DNA of 52,843 bases, from positions 1-52,843 of the forward strand of contig JAHBVG010000043.1 of the NCBI GenBank assembly GCA_019637695.1, written 5' to 3'. Shown in pieces: positions 15,534 to 24,148 of the stretch (position 1 is its first letter; each line of letters begins with the position of its first letter). The position numbers and the translations under genes are program-made. This DNA comes from Caldilineaceae bacterium. Its GTDB lineage: Bacteria; Chloroflexota; Anaerolineae; Caldilineales; Caldilineaceae. The notes under the pieces were generated by a model that was not told the origin of the DNA, ran no database searches, and worked only from the letters and a program-made list of their open reading frames with translations.

Positions 15534-16370
15534 TTACTTGATAAACCCCATCCCAATCGCATGTGGACCGGCATGGACAGCCACCGCCGCCGTGACCGGC
15601 TCGATTAGCAGCTTGGGCTTTCCCTCAACGAGTTGGGAAACTTCACGGGCCATCTCCTCCGCTTCACCGGGGACGTTGATGTGCATGACTCCCGCCGAGA
15701 TGAGCGGACTCGCCTCGCGCGCTGTATCCATCAACCAGGCAAGGCCCTTCTTACGGCTGCGCGCCCGCGCCACCACATCCAGCGAATTGCGCGCAACCCG
15801 TAGCACCGGCTTGATATTGAGGACATTGGCGATCAACTCGCCGACGCGGCCAATGCGTCCTCCGCGGCGGATGTATTCCAGCGTGTCGAGGAGTGCATAA
15901 AGCTCGGTACGCGTTGCCATCTCACGTAAATCTGTAGCCGCCTGTTGTAGATCCGCCCCAGTGCGTACCATGCGCGCCGCTTCAAGCACCAGCAAGCCGA
16001 GGGCGATGGCCGTGGTGCCGCTATCCACCAATTCCACGGGCAGGGGTTGATCCTGTGCAGCGAGGCGAGCGCCGTTGAAAGTGCCGCTAAAGGTGCTGCC
16101 CACAAAAAGCCCCAGGATCTGATCCGCGCCGCGCCGTTGGGCTTCCACAAAAGCTGCGGCGTAATCTTCCCCCGCGGGGAGCGAAGTGGTGGGCGTCTCT
16201 ACACTGGAATAGAGCCGGTCGAAGAGTTCCTGCGCTGTCAGATCCACCCCTTCTTTATAGACATCCTCCCCGATCCGCACCTGGCAGGGCACGACAATCA
16301 GATTTTCCTCTTTGATAATGTGAGCCGGCAGCCCACAAGTGCTGTCGGTCATAATTGCGATTTTGCTCAT
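15534..16370 (-). CDS. DegV family fatty-acid-binding protein (FakB-type)
   Basis: The 278 residues start with the family motif IAIMTDSTCGLP and contain PTTSLPAGEDYAAAF and VGSTFSGTFNGA, which line the fatty-acid pocket in known DegV/FakB structures. The C-terminal domain has KPVLRVARNSLDVVARARSRKKGL. FakB presents a bound fatty acid to FakA for phosphorylation. The gene follows the fakA-like gene by 27 nt on the same strand, with AGAAGAGGGAA upstream of the ATG, so the two form a complete fatty acid kinase. It feeds exogenous or recycled fatty acids into phospholipid synthesis. Confidence 0.92.
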   Translation of the reverse strand: MSKIAIMTDSTCGLPAHIIKEENLIVVPCQVRIGEDVYKEGVDLTAQELFDRLYSSVETPTTSLPAGEDYAAAFVEAQRRGADQILGLFVGSTFSGTFNGARLAAQDQPLPVELVDSGTTAIALGLLVLEAARMVRTGADLQQAATDLREMATRTELYALLDTLEYIRRGGRIGRVGELIANVLNIKPVLRVARNSLDVVARARSRKKGLAWLMDTAREASPLISAGVMHINVPGEAEEMAREVSQLVEGKPKLLIEPVTAAVAVHAGPHAIGMGFIK

Positions 16371-16397
16371 TTCCCTCTTCTTTCTATCTATGCTGTA

Positions 16398-18212
16398 TTA
16401 CTCAATGGCAAGAATATAGCTGTAATGGGGCTGGTCGCCCGCATGAACTTCAAAAGTCAGGTCTGGGTAAACGCCCTCTAGATTTGCTGCCAGTTGAACC
16501 GCTTGAGCTTCGCTGCACACGTCGCCATAGAAGATCGATACAATTTCGTAGCTGCTCAGGTCGATGCGCGCCAGAATATCCCGGATAACAGAAGCGTCGT
16601 CGTCCCCTCGGCTGATCAATTGACCATCCAGCAGACCGATACAGTCGCCCTCTTGGACGGCAATGTTGTTGATATTGGTAGTGCGCACCGCCCTGGTGAT
16701 TTCGATTGTCACCACTTGATGCATGGCTTCGGTCATGCTTTCGGCGTTGTCCTCGCCGTCTTCGCTGTAGTCGAAGGCCATCAACGCCGCGAACCCTTGG
16801 GGCGCGCTGCGGCTGGGCACCACGTACACAGGACGGTCGGCCAGATCGCGCGCCTGCTGCGCTGCCATGATCACATTCTTGTTGTTGGGCAATAGGATCA
16901 CCGCTTCAGCCGTTACCGATTCGATAGCCTCAAGAAAGTCCGCGGTGCTGGGGTTCATGCTCTGCCCACCCTTTACCACCGCACTCGCGCCCAGGGATCG
17001 GAAGTGTTCGGCCAATCCCTCGCCAGCGGCGACGGCGATAATGCCAACGCCGGTCAGCGCTTCGGTGGTCAGATTTTTTGGGATGGACGCAGCCCTCTCT
17101 GCTTCTTCCTGTTTTTGGGCAAAGCTTTGGAACTGAAGATCCATATTTTCGACAACGATATCGTCGAGCATCCCTAAGGACGCGCCATAGCCAAGCGCCG
17201 GAGCAGGGTCAAGAGAGTGGACATGAACTTTGACAAGTTCAGGCGTGCCGATCACCAGAGGGCAATCGCCCATGCTGTTGATTTTTTCGCGGATGGCTTC
17301 AACATCCAGCGCCTCCGCGCGGATCAGAAATTGGATGTCGTAACCGTAGCGGCCATCGGCCAGGGGGGCAGGCGGGTTCTCTAAATGGATCTTATGTTCG
17401 GCCACTACAGCGGCTGGGCCGGAGGCTGGTCCTTCGAGTCTTGGATGGGCGATTCCTCTTTCGCCGCGCAAAAAGCGGCTCATGCCCTCGAAGATCGTCA
17501 CCAATCCCTGGCCGCCGCTGTCCACCACGCCAGCTTCCTTAAGGATCGGCAACAGATCCGGTGTACGTTCCAGTGCCTGCCGCGCCGCGGCTGTTGTCCG
17601 GTTTAGCTGCTCGCGGATATCGCTGGTTTCGCCTGCGGCTTCTTCAGCGGCTTCGGCAATCGCCCGTATCACCGTGAGGATGGTCCCTTCCACCGGTTTC
17701 ATGACCGCTGTGTAGGCGCTTTCCGAGGCGCGGCGCAATGCCTCGGCCATATCCGCAGTGGTATAACTGCTCTTGCCTTCGGTTGCGCGGGCGAACCCGT
17801 TGAGGATCTGCGATAGGATCACGCCGGAGTTGCCGCGTGCGCCTTTGATGGCGCCTAATGCCAGATGTTGAGCCGTCTCTGCCGCGCTTTGCGAGGTCTG
17901 TAAAGCAGCATGTTTAATGGCGCTGCGCAGCGTCATCAACATGTTGGTGCCCGTATCCCCATCGGGGACGGGGAAGACGTTGAGCGAGTTGATCATCGCA
18001 GCGTGTTCTTCGAGCCAGTGTAAGGCGGATTCAAAACTTTGGCGCAGAAGCTGACCGTCCAATGTAAAGACAGGGTTTTCGTCTGCTGTCAGCGGCGCGT
18101 CTTCTTCAGCCTGGTGTCCGTTCTGCGCCGTAGCTGGACCAACATGATCTATCTCTTCGTGGTATGGGTTGTCGATGTCAGCGGGGGATTGCGTTTCAAA
18201 CTCCTGTGTCAT
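16398..18212 (-). CDS. fakA: DAK2/DhaL-DegV domain protein, fatty acid kinase catalytic subunit
   Basis: The open frame runs to 18347, but GAGGAG followed by AACATGATG places the start at 18212 (or 18215), giving 605 residues. After a 55-residue acidic N-terminal extension not usual in FakA comes the DhaL kinase domain: LNVFPVPDGDTGTNM holds the Mg-ATP aspartates, followed by KGARGNSGVILSQIL. A middle domain (ENPPAPLADGRYGYDIQFLI) and a C-terminal DegV-like domain (EAVILLPNNKNVIMAAQQA, VVPSRSAPQGFAAL) follow. It phosphorylates fatty acids held by FakB to acyl phosphates; the FakB-type partner is encoded immediately downstream. Confidence 0.9.
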   Translation of the reverse strand: MTQEFETQSPADIDNPYHEEIDHVGPATAQNGHQAEEDAPLTADENPVFTLDGQLLRQSFESALHWLEEHAAMINSLNVFPVPDGDTGTNMLMTLRSAIKHAALQTSQSAAETAQHLALGAIKGARGNSGVILSQILNGFARATEGKSSYTTADMAEALRRASESAYTAVMKPVEGTILTVIRAIAEAAEEAAGETSDIREQLNRTTAAARQALERTPDLLPILKEAGVVDSGGQGLVTIFEGMSRFLRGERGIAHPRLEGPASGPAAVVAEHKIHLENPPAPLADGRYGYDIQFLIRAEALDVEAIREKINSMGDCPLVIGTPELVKVHVHSLDPAPALGYGASLGMLDDIVVENMDLQFQSFAQKQEEAERAASIPKNLTTEALTGVGIIAVAAGEGLAEHFRSLGASAVVKGGQSMNPSTADFLEAIESVTAEAVILLPNNKNVIMAAQQARDLADRPVYVVPSRSAPQGFAALMAFDYSEDGEDNAESMTEAMHQVVTIEITRAVRTTNINNIAVQEGDCIGLLDGQLISRGDDDASVIRDILARIDLSSYEIVSIFYGDVCSEAQAVQLAANLEGVYPDLTFEVHAGDQPHYSYILAIE

Positions 18213-18407
18213 CATGTTCTCCTCGATAAGCGATTTCAAATCCGCAGAAAAGCAGCCTATTGGGGAGATGCTGTACCTGCGAAAATCATCTGCGTTTGGT
18301 AAGCGGATTGGGCGGATATCAGTTTGATTCTCTGTTTGATATAACACGGAAAGGGGGGATCAGTTACTATTTTTCCTGAGTAAAATGGGGATCTGTGAGA
18401 TCCAAAA

Positions 18408-18433
18408 AGCCCCGGTTTCGACAAACCGGGGCT
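18408..18433 (-). terminator. Intrinsic terminator downstream of the small gene
   Basis: AGCCCCGGTTT (18408-18418) and its exact complement (18423-18433) enclose a 4-nt loop. On the minus strand the stem is followed by TTTTT. It ends transcription of the 65-codon gene before fakA. Confidence 0.8.
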
Positions 18434-18464
18434 GGTGAAACGTAATGAATTGCGCAAGGGCACG

Positions 18465-18662
18465 CTAATTGATTGCTCGACGATCCTGCTGCCAGTGCTG
18501 TTTGTGTCCACGTTCTGTAACCGAGTCATTTTCAGCCATTGCTAGTAGAATCTCGACAATCTCTTCGTTGCTGAAATTTCGTGCGGATTTCTTCACCTGT
18601 CGAGATGCAACCATAATATTCAGCGAGGCAGCCAGGTGAGGTTTTGTGGCTAATTTACCCAT
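18465..18662 (-). CDS. Small basic protein of unknown function (65 aa)
   Basis: This short ORF has AGGAAA 4-5 nt before its ATG and an intrinsic terminator 32 nt after its stop, so it looks like an independent gene. The sequence has a basic N-terminal half (MGKLATKPHLAASLNIMVASRQVKK region) and a short acidic helix (NEEIVEILLAMAEND). I recognise no family. There is no signal peptide or membrane segment. It lies between the LCP gene and fakA on the same strand. Confidence 0.5.
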   Translation of the reverse strand: MGKLATKPHLAASLNIMVASRQVKKSARNFSNEEIVEILLAMAENDSVTERGHKQHWQQDRRAIN

Positions 18663-18773
18663 TTGATTTCCTTTCGACTGGGATCGAATAACTACTACTC
18701 ATTTCGTCCCCTGCCGTATCTTTCCACATAGGACAATACGGCTATGCCAAAAGGATGTCTCTGCAAAAATGCT

Positions 18774-20321
18774 TTAAGGTATGGGCACCCCGAGAACATT
18801 TTTTAAGAAATCTTGCCCCACAATAATCCGCATATCGACTTTGTCTGATATAACCAGACCGCTCATGGTGGGCAGATCCGGCGGAAGTTTTAGATCGAGG
18901 TTGATTTGCTCTACAAGCGACTCGTCCGCATTGTAGTTGACGATGAGCGTCCGCCGGTAATCGCTGCGGTCGGCGTCGCCAATGGTGATCACTTGCCAGC
19001 CGCTGGCTTGAAGCAGATCACGAATACGCGCCGCCACTCCCGGCGCATCGGTGCCGTTGAGTACTTCGAGCCGGGCGGTTGAGCGGTTATCCACCACAGG
19101 GGCGTTGTTCGGCGTGAGATCGGCGGCGCCTGCACCAATGGCGGAGATAACGCCAAGGGGCGAGACTGCCTCCTGGGGCAGCGCACGTGAAGCGTCGAAG
19201 AATTGCGCCAGCGCCGAACGAACTCTGCTGCGGTCGGGCAAGAGGATCCACGCTCCATCCTCGCTGTACCCTTCCTGACCGTAACGGTTATCAAGGACCA
19301 GCCGTTCTACATTTTGCAGATCGTTCTGCCGAATGTAGTTAGCCAGGCTGATCATCACCGGCAGCGGAATATCCGTGCCAAAGCTATCGCGCATGGTGGC
19401 GGTAAGTTCTGGCGCCTTCGACACCAGGGTTGGGATCATATTGGCAGCCAACACTTTTTCCAACACCGCCTGAATCACTTGCTGTTGGCGATTGGCGCGG
19501 CCATAGTCGCTGTCCCCATGACGGGTACGGACATACTTGAGCGCCGTTGCACCGTCCAAATGCTGAGGGCCGGCGTCAAGATGGAAGAGTTCAACCCCGT
19601 AATCCTCTGTTGGATAGAGATCGTCGTGAATCGTGGTGGCAACGTGGACATCAACGCCCCCGATCATATCGATGACGCGCACAAAGCCATTGAAATTGAC
19701 GCGCACATAATATTCCACCGGCCGCCCAATGAAACTGCTAACTGTGTCTTTGGCAAGTTGCGGCCCGCCGCCAGGGTAGCCGCGTCGCTCGCCCACCACG
19801 TAAGCAGTATTGATCTTTGTGGTGATGTCATAGCCGGGGATCGGCACCCATAGATCGCGCGGCAGCGAGATCATCCCGGCTGTCCTATGCCTCAAGTCAA
19901 GGGTAACCAGCATCATCGTGTCGGTGCGCGGAGGTCCGTATTCATCAGGCCGTTCATCCGTCCCCAATAGCAAGATGTTGATCCGTTCCTGCGCAATGTT
20001 TTCGGGGAGCGTTTGGCGAATCTCTTCGACGATCTCAACGCTGACCGATGACTCTAACTGAGGTTCAGCAGGCAGATCTGCCGCGGCGATGATCACAGCC
20101 GGGGCAATTCGATCGAGATCCGGGAGCTGATTGCTGAGGATGGCATGGCTGCGGGCCGCTTCATAGAGGAAGCTCCCGGCCAGGAGGGCAATCGATAGGA
20201 TGATGCCCGTGTAAAACAGACCAAGCAGGATCGATAAAAGACGTTTCCGGGCGTCAGCACGCGGATTCGTTGTTACGCGTTTTTGCACTTGGGAAGGCCG
20301 TGGTACAAAGTTATCTGCCAT
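18774..20321 (-). CDS. LytR-CpsA-Psr (LCP) family cell-wall ligase with LytR_C domain
   Basis: The 515-residue protein has a short basic cytoplasmic tail, one transmembrane helix at about 30-52, then the extracellular LCP domain (about 115-270). Motifs include NILLLGTDERPDEYGPPRTDTMML, SLPRDLWVPIPGY, KINTAYV, IGGVDV and LDGATALKYVRTRHGDSDYGRANRQQ, carrying the conserved Arg and Asp residues that bind the polyprenyl-pyrophosphate donor. A LytR_C domain (ARLEVLNGTDAPGVAARIRDLL) lies near 415-500. LCP enzymes attach glycopolymers to peptidoglycan, supporting a cell wall that can hold the LPXTG protein at the left edge. No ribosome site is present upstream (see the promoter entry). Confidence 0.92.
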   Translation of the reverse strand: MADNFVPRPSQVQKRVTTNPRADARKRLLSILLGLFYTGIILSIALLAGSFLYEAARSHAILSNQLPDLDRIAPAVIIAAADLPAEPQLESSVSVEIVEEIRQTLPENIAQERINILLLGTDERPDEYGPPRTDTMMLVTLDLRHRTAGMISLPRDLWVPIPGYDITTKINTAYVVGERRGYPGGGPQLAKDTVSSFIGRPVEYYVRVNFNGFVRVIDMIGGVDVHVATTIHDDLYPTEDYGVELFHLDAGPQHLDGATALKYVRTRHGDSDYGRANRQQQVIQAVLEKVLAANMIPTLVSKAPELTATMRDSFGTDIPLPVMISLANYIRQNDLQNVERLVLDNRYGQEGYSEDGAWILLPDRSRVRSALAQFFDASRALPQEAVSPLGVISAIGAGAADLTPNNAPVVDNRSTARLEVLNGTDAPGVAARIRDLLQASGWQVITIGDADRSDYRRTLIVNYNADESLVEQINLDLKLPPDLPTMSGLVISDKVDMRIIVGQDFLKNVLGVPIP

Positions 20322-20331
20322 ATTGATTGGG

Positions 20332-20340
20332 ATTATAGCA
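20332..20340 (-). promoter_or_regulatory. Extended -10 promoter giving a near-leaderless LCP mRNA
   Basis: On the minus strand TGCTATAAT (TG-N-perfect TATAAT) ends 10 nt before the ATG at 20321. Transcription would therefore begin about 3-5 nt before the start codon. The DNA just upstream of the ATG shows no Shine-Dalgarno sequence, consistent with a leaderless transcript. Confidence 0.5.
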
Positions 20341-20475
20341 TAGAGATTTCAACTCTGTGCAATACAGCCAACTCAACTTGACCGGTAAGAGGCTTCGAAC
20401 TTTCCTCTGGTGCTTTGGGCTGGGGCACGTTGTGGTGCAAGTGTATGATAACGGTCCAATTGAAGTCGCAAACGA

Positions 20476-20584
20476 CTAGTTCGCCAAACGTATTTTGCCG
20501 CATATTCTGTACCGGCGCTGCTTGCTGCGCCTGCTGTGGACTGGGCGCAGCAAGCAGCGCCCCTACCCGACGAATTCGTACTAG
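20476..20584 (-). repeat. R1 element, copy 2 (109 bp, opposite orientation to copy 1)
   Basis: Both ends are CTAG. It holds the same perfect 18-bp stem (20514-20531 with 20544-20561) as copy 1 at 1074-1196, in reverse complement. The loop differs by one base. It lies between the LCP promoter and the 3' end of the convergent-reading neighbour. Confidence 0.8.
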
Positions 20585-20600
20585 GATGGCATCTTAAATC

Positions 20601-22934
20601 CTAACGCGGCAGGCTGTGTGCATAGAGCGACGATTGGGTTAGGATAAAGAGGGTGCCGGTAACGTTGTCTAAATAAAGACCGCGCAACCCGCGCAGCGCG
20701 TTGTTTTCCGCAGCCTGGAACTGTTCAATGTAGTTACCACTCTTATCGAAGACGAGAATGCGATCCTGGCTACCATCGGCCAAATAGAGTTTGTCGGCGG
20801 CCTCTGCGCCCAGCGTCAAATCGACCATCCGCCCAGTCAGGCCAGCGCTGTTATCGAGACTAAACGGAAGTTGCCCTCCTTGTCGATAGCGCAGGACCAT
20901 GCCTTCTTCGGTTAGCATCCAGATGTCGCCGTCAATGGCCGTTGCCACCACGCCCGCCAGATTGGTCTGCACCTGCGCCCCAAACCAGGGATCGGGCGGC
21001 TGATCGTAGCCGATCCCGGCGGGGGAATAACGCCAGATCTGATTTTGTTGTTCGTCGGCCAGGTAGAGACGCCCACTGTAGCTCTCGATCTGGCTCAGGC
21101 CCCTGAGTTGATCGGCGCCTGCCAGGCGCAAATAGGTAGCTTCATCCACGTTGTTGTAACGGAAAATATTGTTGTTGCGATCCAAAATCAGCAGACTGGC
21201 CTTATCGGCAAAGCCTGGGATGCGCGGCTGCCACGCAATATCTGTCAGCCGCCCAACGGTGATCCCTTCCACCACATCCCCTTCGCGCAGGATCGTCCCA
21301 TGATTTTCCTGAATTACCGTCCGTGTGGGATCGGTGCGGAAAAACTCCACCACCTGGCGGCCTGTGTCGAGTACGTAAACATCCTGATCGAAAACGATGA
21401 CCCGATGTGGATCCGCGTCCGCCGGGAATTGGTGGAGCGGAAAGTCAAGCGAATAGAGCGCGCGCACCTGAAGCAGGCTCTGCATCTCTGCCCCGATTCG
21501 CCCTGTCAGCGAGCGGATGCGCTCATTGACGCCGATCAGGGCGACGGCTTCGTTTAGATAGCGCTGGGCTTCACTCAGGGCCGAGCGCGCTGTACTTTTG
21601 TCGTTAACGCCCAGCGCCTGCTGCGCCTTGATCAACTGCGCTTCCGCCAGATCGACCAGTTTCATGCCATCGGCCTGATTGGCAGCCCCGCGCTGTAAAT
21701 AGACGGCTCCCACGGTGGCAAAGGTTAAGAGCGGGATCAGGATCGCCAACAGAATGAAGAGTCGAGTACGCCCGCCGCGGGTGCGTTGGGGCGGTGTAAA
21801 GGCGCGGGGCGGAGCGCTCTCTTCGTCCTCTTCATCGAGTGCGGGGATGGCGCCGACCCAATCCGGTGCTTCCTGGGCTTGCGCGTTGCGTTCCGGCAAG
21901 ATATTGGCCATCCACGCGCTGATCTGTTTGCCCGTTTGCTGGGTCCACGCGCTCACGCTCGCCACCGCGCCGGCGATGCCAGCGCCTATCTGCCTCTGTT
22001 CTCCTCTGCGTCGTGGCGCGGGGTTCTCGTCTGCTTCCATCACTTCTACATAGTTAACCGGCTTGCGTTTGACGACTTGTGTTTGGCGATTTCCGTTAGG
22101 GGCGCGCCCTGGTGCAGCAGGGGCAGCGTCGTTCGCATCCCACACCGATGGGACGAGATCCTCGTCAGGCGGAATTGTGCGCACCGGCGGTGTTGCCCCT
22201 AGCGCTGTAGGCAGTCCTCTGGTTTCCGTCGGGCGTGGCTTCGGAAGCGTGGCATCCTCGACGATCAACAAGAGACCGAGGATTTCGGCGTCGTTGATCT
22301 GTTTGCGCAGATAATCGACAACCTCAAACCGGTTTTCGGGCGTGGCGGTTGTAATGGCGCCGCCCAATGTCTTTACCGTTGTGAGCAAAATCCAATCGCT
22401 CTCGCCCAGAAAGAGAACATCCCCACTCGCGATTTGGTGGCGATAGAAGGTGATCTGCGGTTCAGTTTCCCCCCCCAGTGGACCCGTGTAATGGCGTGGC
22501 CCTGGCGGAAATTGATCAACCCGTTTGCCGGTGGCGATCATCGCCAGTGATGGCCCCGCCGACGCCATGATCAGATAATTGTTGATCAACGCCGCGCAGA
22601 TGATGCCGGCGCGCAGATCGGTGCCGGGGCTGCGCAGATTGAGTTCGCGCAGTTGCTCATGGGCCGCAGATACAGCCTCTTCTAGAATCGCGCTGACGCT
22701 GCCAGCAGTCGAATAATAGATATCTTCGATGGTTGAATGGAGCTGGCGTAGCGCCTGGCTGCGGATTGGACTATCCCCCATCAGTTCCACCAGCACGTAG
22801 AGATTTCCGCGCCGCGACTGGGGCGTATCCGCGGATGGCTCCACTATGTGGATGCCGGGCGCGCGCGTACTGTGGCTGTCCAGAAAAGGGGCCAGATGAA
22901 GTTCATAGCGGATCGACTGGGTGGATGTGGGCAT
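20601..22934 (-). CDS. Membrane protein: degenerate PP2C-like domain, one TM helix, extracellular beta-propeller
   Basis: The 777-residue protein has three parts. Residues 1-235 resemble a PPM/PP2C phosphatase fold (RRGNLYVLVELMGD, RAGIICAALINNYLIMASAG, GDVLFLGESDWILLTT), but the metal-binding aspartates of the usual GDSR and SDG motifs are not visible, so it is probably a pseudophosphatase. A disordered linker precedes one transmembrane helix at about 391-413. After a coiled-coil stretch (420-480), a beta-propeller of NHL-like repeats fills the rest (DVYVLDTGRQVVEFF, KASLLILDRNNNIFRYN, GRLYLADEQQNQIWRY, DKLYLADGSQDRILVFD). It may couple outside ligand sensing to a cytoplasmic phospho-binding domain; that is inference. 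No ribosome site is obvious. Confidence 0.65.
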   Translation of the reverse strand: MPTSTQSIRYELHLAPFLDSHSTRAPGIHIVEPSADTPQSRRGNLYVLVELMGDSPIRSQALRQLHSTIEDIYYSTAGSVSAILEEAVSAAHEQLRELNLRSPGTDLRAGIICAALINNYLIMASAGPSLAMIATGKRVDQFPPGPRHYTGPLGGETEPQITFYRHQIASGDVLFLGESDWILLTTVKTLGGAITTATPENRFEVVDYLRKQINDAEILGLLLIVEDATLPKPRPTETRGLPTALGATPPVRTIPPDEDLVPSVWDANDAAPAAPGRAPNGNRQTQVVKRKPVNYVEVMEADENPAPRRRGEQRQIGAGIAGAVASVSAWTQQTGKQISAWMANILPERNAQAQEAPDWVGAIPALDEEDEESAPPRAFTPPQRTRGGRTRLFILLAILIPLLTFATVGAVYLQRGAANQADGMKLVDLAEAQLIKAQQALGVNDKSTARSALSEAQRYLNEAVALIGVNERIRSLTGRIGAEMQSLLQVRALYSLDFPLHQFPADADPHRVIVFDQDVYVLDTGRQVVEFFRTDPTRTVIQENHGTILREGDVVEGITVGRLTDIAWQPRIPGFADKASLLILDRNNNIFRYNNVDEATYLRLAGADQLRGLSQIESYSGRLYLADEQQNQIWRYSPAGIGYDQPPDPWFGAQVQTNLAGVVATAIDGDIWMLTEEGMVLRYRQGGQLPFSLDNSAGLTGRMVDLTLGAEAADKLYLADGSQDRILVFDKSGNYIEQFQAAENNALRGLRGLYLDNVTGTLFILTQSSLYAHSLPR

Positions 22935-22971
22935 GGTCTTATTTTAGACTGGGTAACGTTGAAAACGTCCG

Positions 22972-23700
22972 TTATAGGGCGTAAATCTCGCCATATTTGC
23001 TGCGCAGATAGGCCATGTACGGTTCAATGGAGAGCGGATGGCCGCTGGCCTTTTCGATGATTTCGGCGGCGGTGAATTTGCTCCCGTGATGGTAGATTTG
23101 CTGGCGCAGCCAATCATGCAATGTCCCAAATTCGCCGGCGCGGATCTGTTCAGGGATGGCAGGATGGGCTTTCAGCACGGCCTCGTAGATCTGACCGGAC
23201 ATAATATTGCCTAACGTATACCCCTGGAAACTGCCGCCAATATAGCCGCTAAACCAGTGAACATCCTGAAGGACGCCGTCGCTATCGTCTGGTGGTGTCA
23301 CACCGAGATCGTTCTGCATCCGCTCATGCCAGGCTTCAGGCAGATCGCGGATGGCGAGTTTGCCGTTCAACAGATCCTGCTCAAATTGAAAGCGCATCAT
23401 CACGTGCAGATTATACGTCACCTCGTCGGCGGCAGTGCGGATCAGCGATGGCTTCACTTTGTTGATGGCGCGGTAAAAGGTATCAAGCGGCGTGTCGCCA
23501 AATTGATCGGGGAAGGTCGCCTGTAGATCCGGGTAAAAACGCTCCCAAAACCCGCGGCTGCGCCCTACAATATTCTCCCACAGGCGCGATTGGCTCTCGT
23601 GGACGCCAGCCGACGTGCCCCAAGCAAGTAGATCGGATGCGGCATTCAGATCATCGATCTCGACCAATCGACGTTTCAATTCCAGCAGTGCTGCTTCCAT
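22972..23700 (-). CDS. M32 (Taq-type) carboxypeptidase with in-frame internal deletion of the catalytic half
   Basis: AAAGGA lies 6 nt before the ATG. Full-length M32 carboxypeptidases have about 500 residues; this one has 242. Residues 1-28 match the family N-terminus (LNAASDLLAW), then the sequence jumps to GTSAGVHESQSRLWENIVGRS, which normally lies after the zinc-binding HExxH. The later motifs are intact: HESQ (metal ligand), IRTAADEVTYNLH and GVLQDVHW. About 240-260 residues with HExxH and DxRxT are missing, yet the frame is preserved. It cannot be an active M32 peptidase as drawn. It may be a pseudogene in the making, a repurposed protein or an assembly collapse. Confidence 0.85.
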   Translation of the reverse strand: MEAALLELKRRLVEIDDLNAASDLLAWGTSAGVHESQSRLWENIVGRSRGFWERFYPDLQATFPDQFGDTPLDTFYRAINKVKPSLIRTAADEVTYNLHVMMRFQFEQDLLNGKLAIRDLPEAWHERMQNDLGVTPPDDSDGVLQDVHWFSGYIGGSFQGYTLGNIMSGQIYEAVLKAHPAIPEQIRAGEFGTLHDWLRQQIYHHGSKFTAAEIIEKASGHPLSIEPYMAYLRSKYGEIYAL

Positions 23701-24079
23701 AACGCATCCTTTAGCAAATCATCGGTGAAGAGTGAAGCCCCTGTGTATGCCTCATTTTACACGTTCCGCGGGGACCAGACAAACAACCCGAAGCCCTGAG
23801 GTGTAGTTCATCTTTGGGGCGAAAGTGCCGGGGACTTCAAAAAAAGACAAAAAGTCCCTGGCACTTCATATGTCCCCAACTTGAACTACACCCGAAGCCC
23901 TGAGACGTGAAAATCGGGGGGCGTCCAACGGTCAAACCTTACGATAAAACCACTGTGCGTAATGAAAACTTTTAAGGTATGATGCTTTGGCTGTGCTTTA
24001 TCGTTGATCCCCATGAACCTGGGTTGCCTTGAGGATAACGTAAGAGTTTCGTCAATTCTTTCCATTAAGGAGTACAGGA
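23701..24079. other. Intergenic region with a nested inverted-repeat element
   Basis: The gap holds the E1 hairpin element at 23787-23904 (entered separately). Outside it I see no gene or structured RNA. The missing part of the M32 gene is not present here. Confidence 0.6.
23787..23904. repeat. E1: nested hairpin element flanked by 14-bp direct repeats
   Basis: CCCGAAGCCCTGAG occurs at 23787-23800 and again at 23891-23904. Between them, GTGTAGTTCA (23801-23810) faces TGAACTACAC (23882-23891), TTGGGG faces CCCCAA, and AAGTGCCGGGGACTT faces AAGTCCCTGGCACTT. The inner core recurs at 40181-40308. The direct repeats look like a target duplication around an inserted element. Confidence 0.75.
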
Positions 24080-24148
24080 ATGACGCAGAGTCCCTATGTG
24101 CGCTACAACCGCGGCGCAACGCGCAGGAAGGAGCAAACTCATGCCTGA
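24080..24148 (+). CDS. 22-codon upstream ORF overlapping the luciferase-like gene
   Basis: The ORF runs ATG at 24080 to TGA at 24146-24148, with TTAAGGAG at 24065-24072 seven nt before its start, a stronger site than most in this window. The peptide (MTQSPYVRYNRGATRRKE, then QTHA) is basic. Its stop overlaps the ATG of the next gene (24141) by a few bases, so termination could feed re-initiation. It may be a leader peptide, a coupling ORF or the true N-terminus of nothing larger; no family is recognised. Confidence 0.4.
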   Translation: MTQSPYVRYNRGATRRKEQTHA

